The notes beneath the pieces are model-generated. The model had not been told where the DNA came from, ran no database searches, and saw only the letters and a program-made list of their open reading frames with translations. Both the position numbers and the translations under genes were made by a program. From Burkholderiales bacterium (GTDB lineage Bacteria > Pseudomonadota > Gammaproteobacteria > Burkholderiales > Burkholderiaceae_C): a stretch of DNA of 64,000 bases. The DNA lies in contig JAGWTR010000003.1 in the NCBI GenBank assembly GCA_028868855.1, forward strand, positions 62,001 through 126,000, in the 5' to 3' direction. This document shows, one piece after another, positions 1-9,206 of the stretch (within the stretch, counting starts at the first letter, position 1; each line of letters begins with the position of its first letter).

Positions 1-843
1 ATGTATGTGCTGCTGGCGAGTTTTGCCGGCGGCGGCCTGGCCTTGGCCTGCGCGCGGGCCTCTCTGGGGCGGGGCGAACTGTATTGGGCGATCGGGCAGG
101 GCGCGGGGGCCCTGTTCGTGGCCTTTTATGGCAGCAATGCCGCTGGGCTGCTCATGATGGACCGTGCCTTGGGGCGACCTGACCGCGAGGTGATCGATGT
201 GTGCGAGGACGCCCTGGGCATTGCGCACCGCGTGCTGGCGTCCTTGCTGATGGTTCTGATCGTGGCCTCGGTGGTGGCGGCGGGTGTGGTCGGCCTGTTC
301 TGGCTGTGCGGACTGGCGGTGATCGGGCCGTGGCTGTACGCCTTGGTGGTGCCCTTGACGGTGGTGGTGTTGGGCCTGGGGCTGGTGGCCGGCGCGACGG
401 TGATCGCGCCATTGGCCGGGCCGACGGTGTGGGCCGGGGCCTCCTCCCTGGAAAGTCCGCGCATCCTGTGGCGTCTGGTGCGCGAGCAATTGCTGCAGGC
501 GGCGGTGTTGGTGGCCGGGCTCAGCGTGATCACGGCCTTGGTCGGCGCGGCCGCCAGTGCGGTGGTATTTGCCGGGGGGCGCATCATGGCCGAGTTGTCG
601 ATCTGGCTGCTCGGTGTGGACGTCGCCCCCGAACTGTTCATGGCGGGGCTGTTCGGCCACAGCCTGAACGGGGCGGCGGTGCCCGGCGTGCCGCCCGAAG
701 CCATCCCCTATCTCTCCGCGGCCACGGTGGGCGGTGGGGCGGTGTTCGCCCTGGGGCTGGTGCTGCCCACGCTGGTTTATTTGCGGGGAGTCTGCGAAAT
801 CTACGTGACCTTGCGCACCCGCATGGACGAATCGGCCAGGTAG
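1..843 (+). CDS. Polytopic membrane protein of unknown function, probably cut at its 5' end
   Basis: The frame is open from the first base, so the true start may lie outside the window and the ATG at base 1 may be internal. The 280 visible residues are very hydrophobic: segments at about 25-54, 78-140 (two or three helices), 163-190 and 241-261 should span the inner membrane. No catalytic motif or named family is recognisable. It stops 5 bases before the YchJ-like gene and is probably cotranscribed with it. No function is assigned. Confidence 0.75.
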   Translation: MYVLLASFAGGGLALACARASLGRGELYWAIGQGAGALFVAFYGSNAAGLLMMDRALGRPDREVIDVCEDALGIAHRVLASLLMVLIVASVVAAGVVGLFWLCGLAVIGPWLYALVVPLTVVVLGLGLVAGATVIAPLAGPTVWAGASSLESPRILWRLVREQLLQAAVLVAGLSVITALVGAAASAVVFAGGRIMAELSIWLLGVDVAPELFMAGLFGHSLNGAAVPGVPPEAIPYLSAATVGGGAVFALGLVLPTLVYLRGVCEIYVTLRTRMDESAR

Positions 844-848
844 CCGCC

Positions 849-1256
849 ATGTCGATGCACGATCCCTGTCCTTGCGGCCTGCCCGCCGCTTACCTGGCGT
901 GTTGCGGGCGTTACCACGTCGGCCCCTTGGCGCTGTTGGCCCCCACGCCCGAAGCCTTGATGCGCTCGCGGTACAGCGCCTTCGTCAAGGATTTGCGCGG
1001 CTACCTGCTGGACACCTGGCACCCTTCGACCCGGCCGCCGATGATCGAGGCGCCTGAGCCGGGCTTGAAATGGCTGGGGCTGGACGTCCGCCGGGCCACG
1101 ATGAGCGGCGAGGACCGCGGCACGGTGGACTTCGTGGCGCGCAGCAAATGGGGCGGTCGCGCGCACCGCCTGCATGAAGTCAGCGCCTTCGTCCGAGAAG
1201 GTGGGCGTTGGTACTACGTGGATGCCCCCCAAACGAGGGGGGTGGGACCGGACTGA
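849..1256 (+). CDS. YchJ-like SEC-C motif protein (UPF0225)
   Basis: The 135-residue product carries the zinc-binding SEC-C signature at its N-terminus: C7, C9, C18 and C19 in the pattern CPCG-x8-CC. The motif RSRYSAFV typical of YchJ proteins follows. Length matches the family (130-160 residues). YchJ proteins are small cytoplasmic proteins of unknown role; SEC-C motifs elsewhere bind zinc and partner proteins such as SecB. The ATG at 849 was chosen because CPCG normally sits within the first ten residues. It follows the membrane protein gene at 5 bases. Confidence 0.85.
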   Translation: MSMHDPCPCGLPAAYLACCGRYHVGPLALLAPTPEALMRSRYSAFVKDLRGYLLDTWHPSTRPPMIEAPEPGLKWLGLDVRRATMSGEDRGTVDFVARSKWGGRAHRLHEVSAFVREGGRWYYVDAPQTRGVGPD

Positions 1257-1337
1257 AAGGGCTTCCCCCGAAGACAGGCGTGGGGTGAGCCCGTATGGTG
1301 GGCTTTGTCATCCACGCATTAAAACGTCGCGCCTCAC

Positions 1338-2342
<1,005 letters not shown>

Positions 2343-2363
<21 letters not shown>

Positions 2364-2603
2364 CCGGCTGAGCCAGCGCATCGCGTGCTGCCGATCGTGG
2401 CCGCACATGTCGGGCGCCGGCTGCAATGAGCCGCACACGGCGGGTCGTTCGGGCAGGCCAAACAACTGACAGCGCCAATCAGCGGCCAAGTGCGGGCAGG
2501 GCACCCCGGCGGGTTTGCCGTGCGGCAGGCCGGGCATGGGTGATGAGATGGACGGTGCGATGCAGCAGGCCGCGCAGCCGGGGCGACAGTTCATTGGGGG
2601 CAT
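2343..2603 (-). CDS. YkgJ-family cysteine cluster protein
   Basis: This 86-residue protein begins MPPMNC and carries C6, C10, C13 and C14 (C-x3-C-x2-CC), followed by three single cysteines. This is the metal-binding signature of the YkgJ / UPF0153 family, proposed to coordinate zinc or an Fe-S cluster. Length fits the short proteobacterial members. An in-frame start at 2666 would add 21 non-conserved residues across a terminator hairpin, so 2603 is preferred. Its 3' end overlaps the convergent hydroxylase gene by 21 bases. Function unknown. Confidence 0.8.
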
Positions 2604-2629
2604 TGTCGCTTGAGCCGCCCCACAAAGAC

Positions 2630-2653
2630 AAACCCCGCCATCAGGCGGGGTTT
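2630..2653 (-). terminator. Probable Rho-independent terminator after the PEP-CTERM gene
   Basis: A perfect 10-base inverted repeat (arms 2630-2639 and 2644-2653, AAACCCCGCC and its complement) with a 4-base loop lies 110 bases downstream of the minus-strand PEP-CTERM gene. Read on the minus strand the stem ends in GGCGGGGTTT followed by GTCTTT, a short T-rich tail. It also separates that gene from the ykgJ-like gene. Confidence 0.6.
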
Positions 2654-2763
2654 GCGGTTTATCCACCGCTGAGGTGAAATGCCCTGTTTGAATTATTGTG
2701 CGATGACAGCGGGTGCTTAGTTTGATCTTAAAAGCCCCTGGCCAGTTTGCCTACCCCCTAGTT

Positions 2764-3369
2764 TCACAAGGCGGTGCGGCGCGCAGGGCGGCGGCTCCAC
2801 AGCCGCCAGGCCAGACCCGCCAAGCCGGCTTCCATCATCAGTGCGACCGTGGAGGGTTCCGGCACGGCGGGCACCGTCAGGGTGCCGACGACGATGCCGT
2901 TTTCACGGAATGCCATGGCGCTTTCCAGCAATTGGGGCGTGCCTGAGCCGTCGACCTTGAAGTGGGCCCAGCCGAACGAGGTGTAGGTGTCCCAGCTGAA
3001 ACCCGGATCGCTGAAGCTGCGCGTTTTCGCGGCCAAGTAGAAATCGGTGCCCACGGTGATCGGCGTGGTGCCGAACACATTGGTGGCCAGGGCGCTGGAC
3101 GCTTGGGTGAAAACATCGCCAGGCTGGACGAGGTACATCTGGGCGCCTTCGTCGACCGTGTAGGTGACACCGCTCAGTTGGCCCGACGTGTAGTTCATGA
3201 ACACGGTGGTGAGGTCTGCGCCGACCGTCTGATCGACATTCACGGCGAAATTACCAAAGGACGAGCTTGAGAGGACGCCCCAATGACCGGTCTCGACCAC
3301 GGCGTAGGCCTGCCCGGCCAAGGCCAGAGCGGCCATGCCAAGGGTATGTTTGACGAATGAGGTTCGCAT
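2764..3369 (-). CDS. PEP-CTERM sorting domain protein
   Basis: The 201-residue precursor has an N-terminal signal peptide ending at about residue 23 (AYA) and a C-terminal PEP-CTERM signal: VPEPST at 169-174, a hydrophobic helix, and the basic tail RRPARR. Such proteins are exported by Sec, then cut and anchored or released by an exosortase, usually in organisms that make exopolysaccharide. The central region is rich in Thr, Ser, Gly and Val with no recognised domain. The helix contains an unusual Glu (MMEAG). It is a monocistronic unit upstream of and divergent from mnmG. Confidence 0.87.
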   Translation of the reverse strand: MRTSFVKHTLGMAALALAGQAYAVVETGHWGVLSSSSFGNFAVNVDQTVGADLTTVFMNYTSGQLSGVTYTVDEGAQMYLVQPGDVFTQASSALATNVFGTTPITVGTDFYLAAKTRSFSDPGFSWDTYTSFGWAHFKVDGSGTPQLLESAMAFRENGIVVGTLTVPAVPEPSTVALMMEAGLAGLAWRLWSRRPARRTAL

Positions 3370-3467
3370 GTTTTCCCTGAATTGATTGATTTAATTTGAC
3401 AAGGCAAGTTTAGAGGGGGCGTCCCGTTGCGCATATCAGGGTTGTCCTCGGGGAACGGGGTGAGGAA

Positions 3468-3498
3468 TTGCCCGGTCGGAACTCGATTTCAGTACAAT
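3468..3498 (+). promoter_or_regulatory. Candidate sigma-70 promoter of mnmG
   Basis: TTGCCC (3468-3473) and TACAAT (3493-3498) are separated by 19 bases, slightly longer than optimal. Transcription would begin near 3505, about 47 bases before the mnmG ATG, at the left edge of a perfect inverted repeat (3506-3522). Confidence 0.45.
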
Positions 3499-3505
3499 CA
3501 AAAGT

Positions 3506-3522
3506 TGCCCAAAAATTGGGCA
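3506..3522. repeat. Perfect 7-base inverted repeat at the presumed mnmG transcription start
   Basis: TGCCCAA (3506-3512) and TTGGGCA (3516-3522) flank three A bases. It lies where the mRNA would begin, so it could be an operator or a 5' hairpin that protects the transcript. No protein is known to bind it here. Confidence 0.45.
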
Positions 3523-3551
3523 CATTTGCTGCTGAAAGTGCAAGGTGAGCC

Positions 3552-5660
3552 ATGCTGTACCCCAAGGAATTTGACGTGATCGTGGTGGGCGGTGGCCATG
3601 CGGGCACCGAAGCGGCCCTGGCCGCCGCCCGCATGGGCTGCGCCACCCTGCTGCTGACCCACAACATCGAGACCTTGGGCCAGATGAGTTGCAACCCGTC
3701 GATCGGCGGGATCGGCAAGGGTCACCTCGTCAAGGAGGTCGACGCCCTGGGCGGGGCCATGGCCGCGGCTACCGACGAGTCGGGCATTCAGTTTCGCATC
3801 CTCAATTCATCCAAAGGGCCGGCCGTGCGTGCCACTCGGGCGCAGGCCGACCGCATCCTGTACAAGGCCGCGATTCGTCGGCGCCTGGAAAACCAGCCCA
3901 ATCTGTGGCTGTTCCAGCAGGCGGTGGATGACCTGATGGTGGAGTCCGATGGGGTGAATGAGCGCGTGGTCGGCGCCGTCACCCAGGTGGGCATTCGGTT
4001 TCGCGCACGTGCCGTGGTGTTGACCGCCGGCACCTTCCTGGACGGCAAGATCCACGTGGGCTTGCAGAACTACAGCGCAGGCCGGGCTGGCGATCCGCCG
4101 GCGGTGTCGCTGTCGGCCCGATTGAAGGAGTTGAAGTTGCCCCAGGGCCGCTTGAAGACCGGCACCCCGCCGCGCATCGATGGCCGCAGCATCAATTTTG
4201 ACAAACTGACCGAGCAGCCCGGCGACGGCATGGACGGCCAGACGCCCATGCCGGTGTTCAGCTTCCTAGGGTCGTCCGCGCAACACCCGGCCCAGATGCC
4301 GTGCTGGATCACCCACACCAATCAGCAGACGCACGACATCATCCGCTCGGGTTTTGACCGCAGCCCGATGTTCACCGGCGTGATCGAGGGGGTGGGGCCG
4401 CGCTACTGCCCCAGCATTGAAGACAAGATCAACCGTTTTGCCGACAAGGATTCGCACCAGATTTTTCTGGAGCCCGAAGGGCTGACGACCCATGAGTTCT
4501 ACCCCAACGGCATCAGCACCTCGTTGCCCTTCGACATTCAGCTGGCGGCACTGCGCACCATGCCGGGGCTGGAGGACGCTTTCATCCTGCGCCCGGGCTA
4601 CGCCATTGAATACGACTACTTTGACCCGCGCGAGTTGAAGTCCAATTTCGAAACCAAGGCCATCCAGGGGCTGTACTTTGCCGGGCAGATCAATGGCACC
4701 ACGGGTTACGAGGAGGCGGCGGCCCAAGGTCTGTTCGCTGGACTGAATGCGGGCTTGCAGGTGCAGGGGCGGGCGCCCTGGATGCCGCGCCGTGATCAGG
4801 CCTACTTGGGGGTGCTGGTGGACGACCTCATCACCAAGGGCGTGACCGAGCCCTATCGCATGTTCACCAGCCGCGCCGAGTTTCGCCTGCAACTGCGGGA
4901 AGACAATGCCGACATGCGCCTGACCGAAATCGGCCGTGACTTGGGTCTGGTCGACGATGTGCGGTGGGCGGCTTTCAACCGCAAGCGCGATGTTGTTTCA
5001 CGTGAAACCGAGCGTTTGCACACAAGCTGGGTTCGGCCCGCGACTTTGCCGGCAGCCGACGCCGAACGATTGGTGGGCAAGGCGCTGGAGCGGGAATACC
5101 GGTTGTCGGATTTGTTGCGTCGCCCGACGGTTGGTTTTGACGCCGTGGCAGAGGTGGCGTCGATTGCTGGACAAGCCCAGGCCGGTTTGAGTGCTGAGCG
5201 GTCAGCAAGCCGAGGCGGCTCGGCCGATGTTCCACGTGAAACATCGGCGTTGTTGCCGGCGTTTTCCCGCGGGGGCTTGCGCGCGGAGTTGGGTGAAACG
5301 CTGGCCGATGCGGTGATTGAGCAGCTGGAGATCAGCATCAAATACGCCGGCTACATCGACAAGCAAAACGACGAAGTTGAGCGTGCGGCGCACTACGAGA
5401 ATCTGCAATTGCCGGCTGACTTGGACTATCTGCAGGTGCAGGCGCTGAGTTTTGAGGTTCGCCACACCTTGAGCAAACATCGCCCTCAAACCCTCGGGCA
5501 GGCCTCGCGCATTTCGGGCGTCACGCCGGCGGCCATCTCGCTGTTGCTGATCCACCTTAAAAAGGGCCGAGCCCGGGGCTTTGACCGGGCGCGCGGCGGT
5601 GGGGCGGTTAATGAGCGGGGCGATCTCGGGGCGCAGGCGGCGGAGGCTGGGGCGGTATGA
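3552..5660 (+). CDS. mnmG: tRNA uridine 5-carboxymethylaminomethyl modification enzyme MnmG (GidA)
   Basis: MnmG acts with MnmE in the cytoplasm to add the carboxymethylaminomethyl group to U34 of certain tRNAs, using FAD, NADH and methylene-tetrahydrofolate. The FAD-binding GGGHAG is at residues 13-18, and [19 protein letters not shown] and the C-terminal [13 protein letters not shown] signature are present. At 702 residues it is longer than the usual 620-650. The excess is an insertion of about 40 residues near 540-580 (between RRPTVGF and EQLEI) and a 30-residue tail. Two parS sites (4994 and 5228) lie within the reading frame, the second inside the insertion. The stop overlaps the rsmG start by 4 bases, so translation is probably coupled. 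Confidence 0.97.
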   Translation: MLYPKEFDVIVVGGGHAGTEAALAAARMGCATLLLTHNIETLGQMSCNPSIGGIGKGHLVKEVDALGGAMAAATDESGIQFRILNSSKGPAVRATRAQADRILYKAAIRRRLENQPNLWLFQQAVDDLMVESDGVNERVVGAVTQVGIRFRARAVVLTAGTFLDGKIHVGLQNYSAGRAGDPPAVSLSARLKELKLPQGRLKTGTPPRIDGRSINFDKLTEQPGDGMDGQTPMPVFSFLGSSAQHPAQMPCWITHTNQQTHDIIRSGFDRSPMFTGVIEGVGPRYCPSIEDKINRFADKDSHQIFLEPEGLTTHEFYPNGISTSLPFDIQLAALRTMPGLEDAFILRPGYAIEYDYFDPRELKSNFETKAIQGLYFAGQINGTTGYEEAAAQGLFAGLNAGLQVQGRAPWMPRRDQAYLGVLVDDLITKGVTEPYRMFTSRAEFRLQLREDNADMRLTEIGRDLGLVDDVRWAAFNRKRDVVSRETERLHTSWVRPATLPAADAERLVGKALEREYRLSDLLRRPTVGFDAVAEVASIAGQAQAGLSAERSASRGGSADVPRETSALLPAFSRGGLRAELGETLADAVIEQLEISIKYAGYIDKQNDEVERAAHYENLQLPADLDYLQVQALSFEVRHTLSKHRPQTLGQASRISGVTPAAISLLLIHLKKGRARGFDRARGGGAVNERGDLGAQAAEAGAV
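4994..5009. other. parS site 1 (within mnmG)
   Basis: TGTTTCACGTGAAACC matches the widely conserved ParB-binding consensus TGTTTCACGTGAAACA at 15 of 16 bases, including the palindromic core. It encodes the residues VVSRETE region of MnmG. parA begins 1.4 kb downstream. Confidence 0.88.
5228..5243. other. parS site 2 (within the MnmG insertion)
   Basis: TGTTCCACGTGAAACA is identical to the classic 16-base parS consensus first defined in Bacillus subtilis. It lies 234 bases from site 1 and encodes DVPRET in a stretch of MnmG that is absent from the E. coli protein. ParB nucleates here to organise the origin region. Confidence 0.93.
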
Positions 5661-6337
5661 CGGCTCACTTTGACGCGTCGAGCGCGGCGCTGGCCGCTGA
5701 GTTTGCCCTGGTCCTGTCGGACATGGGGCATGCCCCAGCCCCGGCGCCCACGCCTGAACAGGTCGCGCAGTTGCTGGCCTATGTGGACATGATGGGGCGT
5801 TGGGGCAAGACCTACAACCTGACCGCGGTGCGTGACCCGGCCGACATGTTGCGCCTGCATCTGCTGGACAGCCTGGTGGTGCGTGCGCCGCTGTGGCGAC
5901 ACCTGCAAGGGCAGCCGGGCGCGCTGCTGGATGTGGGCAGCGGCGGCGGCTTGCCGGGGGTGGTGCTGGCCATCACCATGCCGCAGTTGGAGGTGACTTG
6001 CGTGGACGCCGTGGCCAAGAAGACCGCCTTCGTGCGCCAGGTGGCGGCTGAGTTGCGCTTACCCAATCTGCGCGCCGAGCATGCGCGGGTCGAGACTTTG
6101 AAGGCCAAACCCTGGCAAGTGATCACCTCGCGCGCCTTTGCCTCCTTGGTCGATTTTGTGAATCTGACGCAGGATTTGCTGGCGCCTGATGGCGTGTGGA
6201 TGGCCATGAAGGGCAAGCACCCGGCTGACGAAATGGCTGCCTTGCCGGACCACGTTGAAGTGTTTCACGTGGAACAGCTCCAGGTGCCCAAACTGGACGC
6301 CGAGCGTTGTCTGGTCTGGATGCGCAAGCGGGCATGA
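5657..6337 (+). CDS. rsmG: 16S rRNA (guanine527-N7)-methyltransferase RsmG (GidB)
   Basis: RsmG uses S-adenosylmethionine to methylate G527 in the 530 loop of 16S rRNA. The SAM-binding motif [10 protein letters not shown] is at residues 92-101, preceded by NLTAVRDP and HLLDSL, both family signatures. Length (226) is normal. The ATG overlaps the mnmG stop (ATGA), giving the conserved mnmG-rsmG-parA order seen near many replication origins. A third parS site lies near the 3' end of the gene. Confidence 0.96.
   Translation: MTAHFDASSAALAAEFALVLSDMGHAPAPAPTPEQVAQLLAYVDMMGRWGKTYNLTAVRDPADMLRLHLLDSLVVRAPLWRHLQGQPGALLDVGSGGGLPGVVLAITMPQLEVTCVDAVAKKTAFVRQVAAELRLPNLRAEHARVETLKAKPWQVITSRAFASLVDFVNLTQDLLAPDGVWMAMKGKHPADEMAALPDHVEVFHVEQLQVPKLDAERCLVWMRKRA
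6261..6276. other. parS site 3 (within rsmG)
   Basis: TGTTTCACGTGGAACA fits the parS consensus with the allowed variation in the two half-sites. It encodes VFHVEQ at the end of RsmG and lies about 100 bases before parA. Confidence 0.9.
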
Positions 6338-6359
6338 AGAGGCTCGACCTCGGGCGATA

Positions 6360-7178
6360 ATGCAAACCATGCCGCACATTTTCTGCATCGCCAACCAAAA
6401 GGGTGGGGTTGGCAAGACCACCACCACTGTCAACCTGGCCGCTGGTTTGGCCCAAGTCGACCAGCGCGTCCTGATCGTCGATCTGGACCCACAGGGCAAT
6501 GCCACCATGGGCTCGGGCGTGGACAAGCGCACCTTGGTTCACAGCATCTACGACGTGTTGCTGGAAGACGTGGACATTGCTCAGGCACGTTTGCGCAGCC
6601 CCAAGGGCGGCTATGACGTGCTTGGCGCCAACCGTGATCTGGCGGGTGCCGAGATTGAATTGGTGCCGCTGGAGCGCCGCGACAGGCGCCTCAAGACCGC
6701 GCTGGAAGCCGTGGCGGCTGAGTACGATTTCGTGCTGATCGACTGTCCGCCGTCCTTGAGTCTGCTCACGCTCAATGGCCTGACCTGCGCGCATGGCGTG
6801 ATCGTGCCCATGCAGTGCGAGTATTTTGCGCTGGAAGGGTTGACCGACTTGGTCAACACCGTCAAGCAAGTGCATGCCAATCTGAACCGCGAGTTGCAGT
6901 TGATTGGCCTGCTGCGGGTGATGTTTGATCCGCGCATCACCTTGCAGCAGCAGGTGAGCGAACAGCTGAAGGGGCACTTTGGCGACAAGGTTTTCGACAC
7001 CGTCATCCCCCGCAATGTGCGTTTGGCCGAGGCCCCCAGCTATGGCATCCCTGGCGTGGTGTTCGACCCCGCCAGCAAAGGCGCGCAGGCCTTTGTGAGT
7101 TTCGCCAATGAGTTGGTGCGGCGCGTCAAGACGCAGCCGCTGACACCCGCTTCGCCAGCACTCACACCATCAAACTGA
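6360..7178 (+). CDS. parA: Chromosome-partitioning ATPase ParA (Soj family)
   Basis: ParA is a DNA-binding ATPase that moves ParB-parS complexes and so segregates the chromosome origin. The deviant Walker A motif KGGVGKTT is at residues 14-21, with VDLDPQGNAT and DCPPSLSLLT following, all typical of chromosomal ParA/Soj. The 272-residue length is normal. ATG 6360 is used, but ATG 6369 (giving MPHIFCIANQK) is equally plausible and matches family N-termini better. Normally parB lies directly downstream; here the next gene is convergent and parB is 4 kb away. The 3' end overlaps the convergent DUF6916-like gene by 17 bases. Confidence 0.96.
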   Translation: MQTMPHIFCIANQKGGVGKTTTTVNLAAGLAQVDQRVLIVDLDPQGNATMGSGVDKRTLVHSIYDVLLEDVDIAQARLRSPKGGYDVLGANRDLAGAEIELVPLERRDRRLKTALEAVAAEYDFVLIDCPPSLSLLTLNGLTCAHGVIVPMQCEYFALEGLTDLVNTVKQVHANLNRELQLIGLLRVMFDPRITLQQQVSEQLKGHFGDKVFDTVIPRNVRLAEAPSYGIPGVVFDPASKGAQAFVSFANELVRRVKTQPLTPASPALTPSN

Positions 7179-7608
7179 AGCAGGCCGTGTAGCGGGTTTG
7201 TCCATCTTGATGCAGGGTGGGTTCCAGGTACACCAGCTGACCCCCGTGTTCGCCATGGGCCAGGGTGTGCAGCCCAGCGGGCAACTGGCGCCGACTCGGG
7301 CCCTGAAAAGTCAGGGTGAATTGCTCCAGACCCGCCGGTGCGCGCGAGTGGGTGTGCTTGGGCGCCACCTCTAGCAGGGTCAGCGTGGTCGGTAGTTGCA
7401 CGGGCGTGACGGCAGCAAACTCGCTGCCGATCAATCCTTGCCAGTGGCTCATCCCCGACCGGTTTGACGTCCCTGTCAGGCCGGTGGCCATGGTGCTGGC
7501 CTTGGTGGCGGCGGCGCTGGCTTGGGCCGGGGTCCAGGTGGCCAATAGGCCGGTGCTGCCGCTCAACAGGGCTTGGCCGCTGTGGACCAGGAAGTTGCGT
7601 TTGTTCAT
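7162..7608 (-). CDS. DUF6916-like secreted or surface protein
   Basis: This 148-residue protein starts with a signal-like segment (MNKRNFLVHSG... to about residue 30) that resembles a Tat or Sec leader without a clear twin-arginine. The C-terminal half has the pattern of the DUF6916 family: LPAGLHTLAHGEHGG followed by a Leu-Tyr-Leu-Pro-like strand and a final YTACFSLM strand. DUF6916 proteins are often encoded beside phage-tail-collar proteins, as here. It is the last gene of the minus-strand operon that separates parA from parB. ATG 7608 is chosen over 7620 because the signal-like segment then starts properly. Function unknown. Confidence 0.7.
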   Translation of the reverse strand: MNKRNFLVHSGQALLSGSTGLLATWTPAQASAAATKASTMATGLTGTSNRSGMSHWQGLIGSEFAAVTPVQLPTTLTLLEVAPKHTHSRAPAGLEQFTLTFQGPSRRQLPAGLHTLAHGEHGGQLVYLEPTLHQDGQTRYTACFSLMV

Positions 7609-7621
7609 GTCGGGCTCCAAA

Positions 7622-8098
7622 TCAGGTGTCGGGGGCTTGCCAGCGCATGGGCACGGACAAGCCGTCGGGCGCGGCGCTGGCCACGAAACCCAGGCGCTGG
7701 TACAGGCGCCGGGCGGGGTTGCTTGGATTCACATGGAGGTGCACAGGCAGCCGCTCGGTCGCCGCCTTGGCCAGCAAGGTTTGCAGGCATTGGCGGCCAA
7801 TGCCCTGGGCCTGGTGCTGCGGCAGCAAGGCAATGTCCACCAGGCGGATTTCCTGCTCGTCTTGATGCACATACACGCGGCCCACGGCTTGCCCACGGAC
7901 TTCGATGACGAGGTGGTGGGCGTGCGGAAAATGCCGTTGGTAGTGCTGTTGCTGGGCCTTGAATTGCAGGGCGGTGAAGGCTTCGCATGCGGCGGGATCC
8001 CAGCCTGTGGCGGCAAGTTCCTGCGTGCGCGTGCTGGCGTACACGCGATGCAGGAAGGAGGCATCCTGGTCGGTGACGGGGCGCAGCGCAATATCCAT
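7622..8098 (-). CDS. GNAT-family N-acetyltransferase
   Basis: The 158-residue protein has the GNAT fold signatures: an acetyl-CoA-binding segment with Q96 and QGIG at 98-101 following a VDIALLP strand, and the C-terminal NPARRLYQRLGFV motif. GNAT enzymes transfer acetyl groups to amines of proteins or small molecules; the acceptor is not evident. It lies between the tail-collar genes and the DUF6916-like gene (24 and 13 base gaps), so a target within this operon is an attractive but untested idea. Confidence 0.88.
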   Translation of the reverse strand: MDIALRPVTDQDASFLHRVYASTRTQELAATGWDPAACEAFTALQFKAQQQHYQRHFPHAHHLVIEVRGQAVGRVYVHQDEQEIRLVDIALLPQHQAQGIGRQCLQTLLAKAATERLPVHLHVNPSNPARRLYQRLGFVASAAPDGLSVPMRWQAPDT

Positions 8099-8122
8099 GT
8101 GATTGGAGTGGTTAATTGGCGA

Positions 8123-8644
8123 TCAGCTGCGCGGCGGGAAGATGCCTTGCAGTGCGATGATGAAGTTGGTCACCAGGGCCGGTTGCTGGTTGTTGTGCGC
8201 CCATGAGTTGCCAGCGGGGGCCGCGGCGCTGCCTGACATGGGGGCCAGATGGGTGGGCGCGTGGTAGAGCGCGCCGCCGTCGTTGCTGGGCGCCGGATAG
8301 TAGGCATTGCTGGGGCTGCCGCTCTCGCTGGTCACCGCGGTTCTGACGGTGTGGCTGTGCGGCGGCAATTCAGCCTGGGTCAAGGTGTGCTTGGCTTCGC
8401 CGCTTCGGTCACCCACTTGGTAGTTGCTCAAGCCCGGGCCTTGGCCTGCGCCCACGGGCATGCGGTCTCGAAGGTCGGGCAGGCCGAAGGTGCTCTTGCC
8501 GTCGCCACCAAAGTTGGTGCCCAGGAGCGAGAACAGGGCGGTGTTTTGCGAGATCGGCAGCAGCTGGCCGTTGCACTGGGCCCAGCCGGTGGGAGGGAAG
8601 TTGCCCGCGAAGATGCGGATTTCGCCGACGAAAGGGTCAGACAT
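8123..8644 (-). CDS. Phage tail collar domain protein (microcystin-dependent protein type), copy 3
   Basis: The 173-residue protein begins MSDPFVGEIRIF and carries the tail collar domain: the FPPTGWAQCNGQLL strand, the GTNFGGDGKSTFGLPDL loop and LPPHSHTV. The last residues, FIIALQGIFPPRS, resemble those of the other two copies. There is no signal peptide. In phages the domain forms the trimeric distal part of tail fibres; chromosomal stand-alone copies (MdpB-type) have no known function. No sheath, tube or baseplate genes are nearby, so this is not a prophage tail. Confidence 0.9.
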   Translation of the reverse strand: MSDPFVGEIRIFAGNFPPTGWAQCNGQLLPISQNTALFSLLGTNFGGDGKSTFGLPDLRDRMPVGAGQGPGLSNYQVGDRSGEAKHTLTQAELPPHSHTVRTAVTSESGSPSNAYYPAPSNDGGALYHAPTHLAPMSGSAAAPAGNSWAHNNQQPALVTNFIIALQGIFPPRS

Positions 8645-8657
8645 GGGGTGTTCTCCT

Positions 8658-9176
8658 TCAGGCCTGTGAGGGGAAAATGCCGAACAGGGAAATGATGAAA
8701 CTCACGCATTGAACGGGCGCGATGTTGTTGTGTGCTTGCCCGCTGCCAACGGCGGTGAGGGCGGTCGAGGCCATGTCGCCGCCGCCGGGGGCTGAGCCAT
8801 AAAAACGAGTGACGCTGGAGGTCCCCGTGATCCCGCTGATGCTGGCCGCCGCGGTGGTCGGCGTGGTGCTGGCGTTCAGCGTGTGCCGGTGCGGTGGGAG
8901 TTGCGCGACGGTGAGCGAGGTCGCTTCTGTCCCACCGATCTGGCCGATGACGCGTGATGACAGGCCAGCCCCCTGGCCCTGGTGAATGGGAACGCGGCCG
9001 CGCAGGTCGGGCAGGGCAAAGGTGTTCTGCCCATCGCCGCCATAGGTGGTGCCGATGAGGTTGAACAGGGTTTCGTTGTCGGCGATGGACAAAAGCGAGC
9101 CATCACAGAAGGCCCAGCCGAGGGGAGGGAAGTTGCCCCCGAACATGCGGATCTCGCCCACAAAAGGATTGGACAT
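8658..9176 (-). CDS. Phage tail collar domain protein (microcystin-dependent protein type), copy 2
   Basis: The 172-residue paralogue starts MSNPFVGEIRMFGG and has the same order of motifs: PPLGWAFCDGSLL, GTTYGGDGQNTFALPDL, and LPPHRHTL, ending in FIISLFGIFPSQA. The middle third (about 95-150), rich in Thr, Ala, Ser and Gly, differs from the other copies while the ends are conserved, as expected if the middle is the exposed variable part of a trimer. It is 30 bases from copy 1 and 13 bases from copy 3. Confidence 0.9.
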   Translation of the reverse strand: MSNPFVGEIRMFGGNFPPLGWAFCDGSLLSIADNETLFNLIGTTYGGDGQNTFALPDLRGRVPIHQGQGAGLSSRVIGQIGGTEATSLTVAQLPPHRHTLNASTTPTTAAASISGITGTSSVTRFYGSAPGGGDMASTALTAVGSGQAHNNIAPVQCVSFIISLFGIFPSQA

Positions 9177-9206
9177 GGTGAACTCCTGGGAACGTTGCAG
9201 ACGTGG

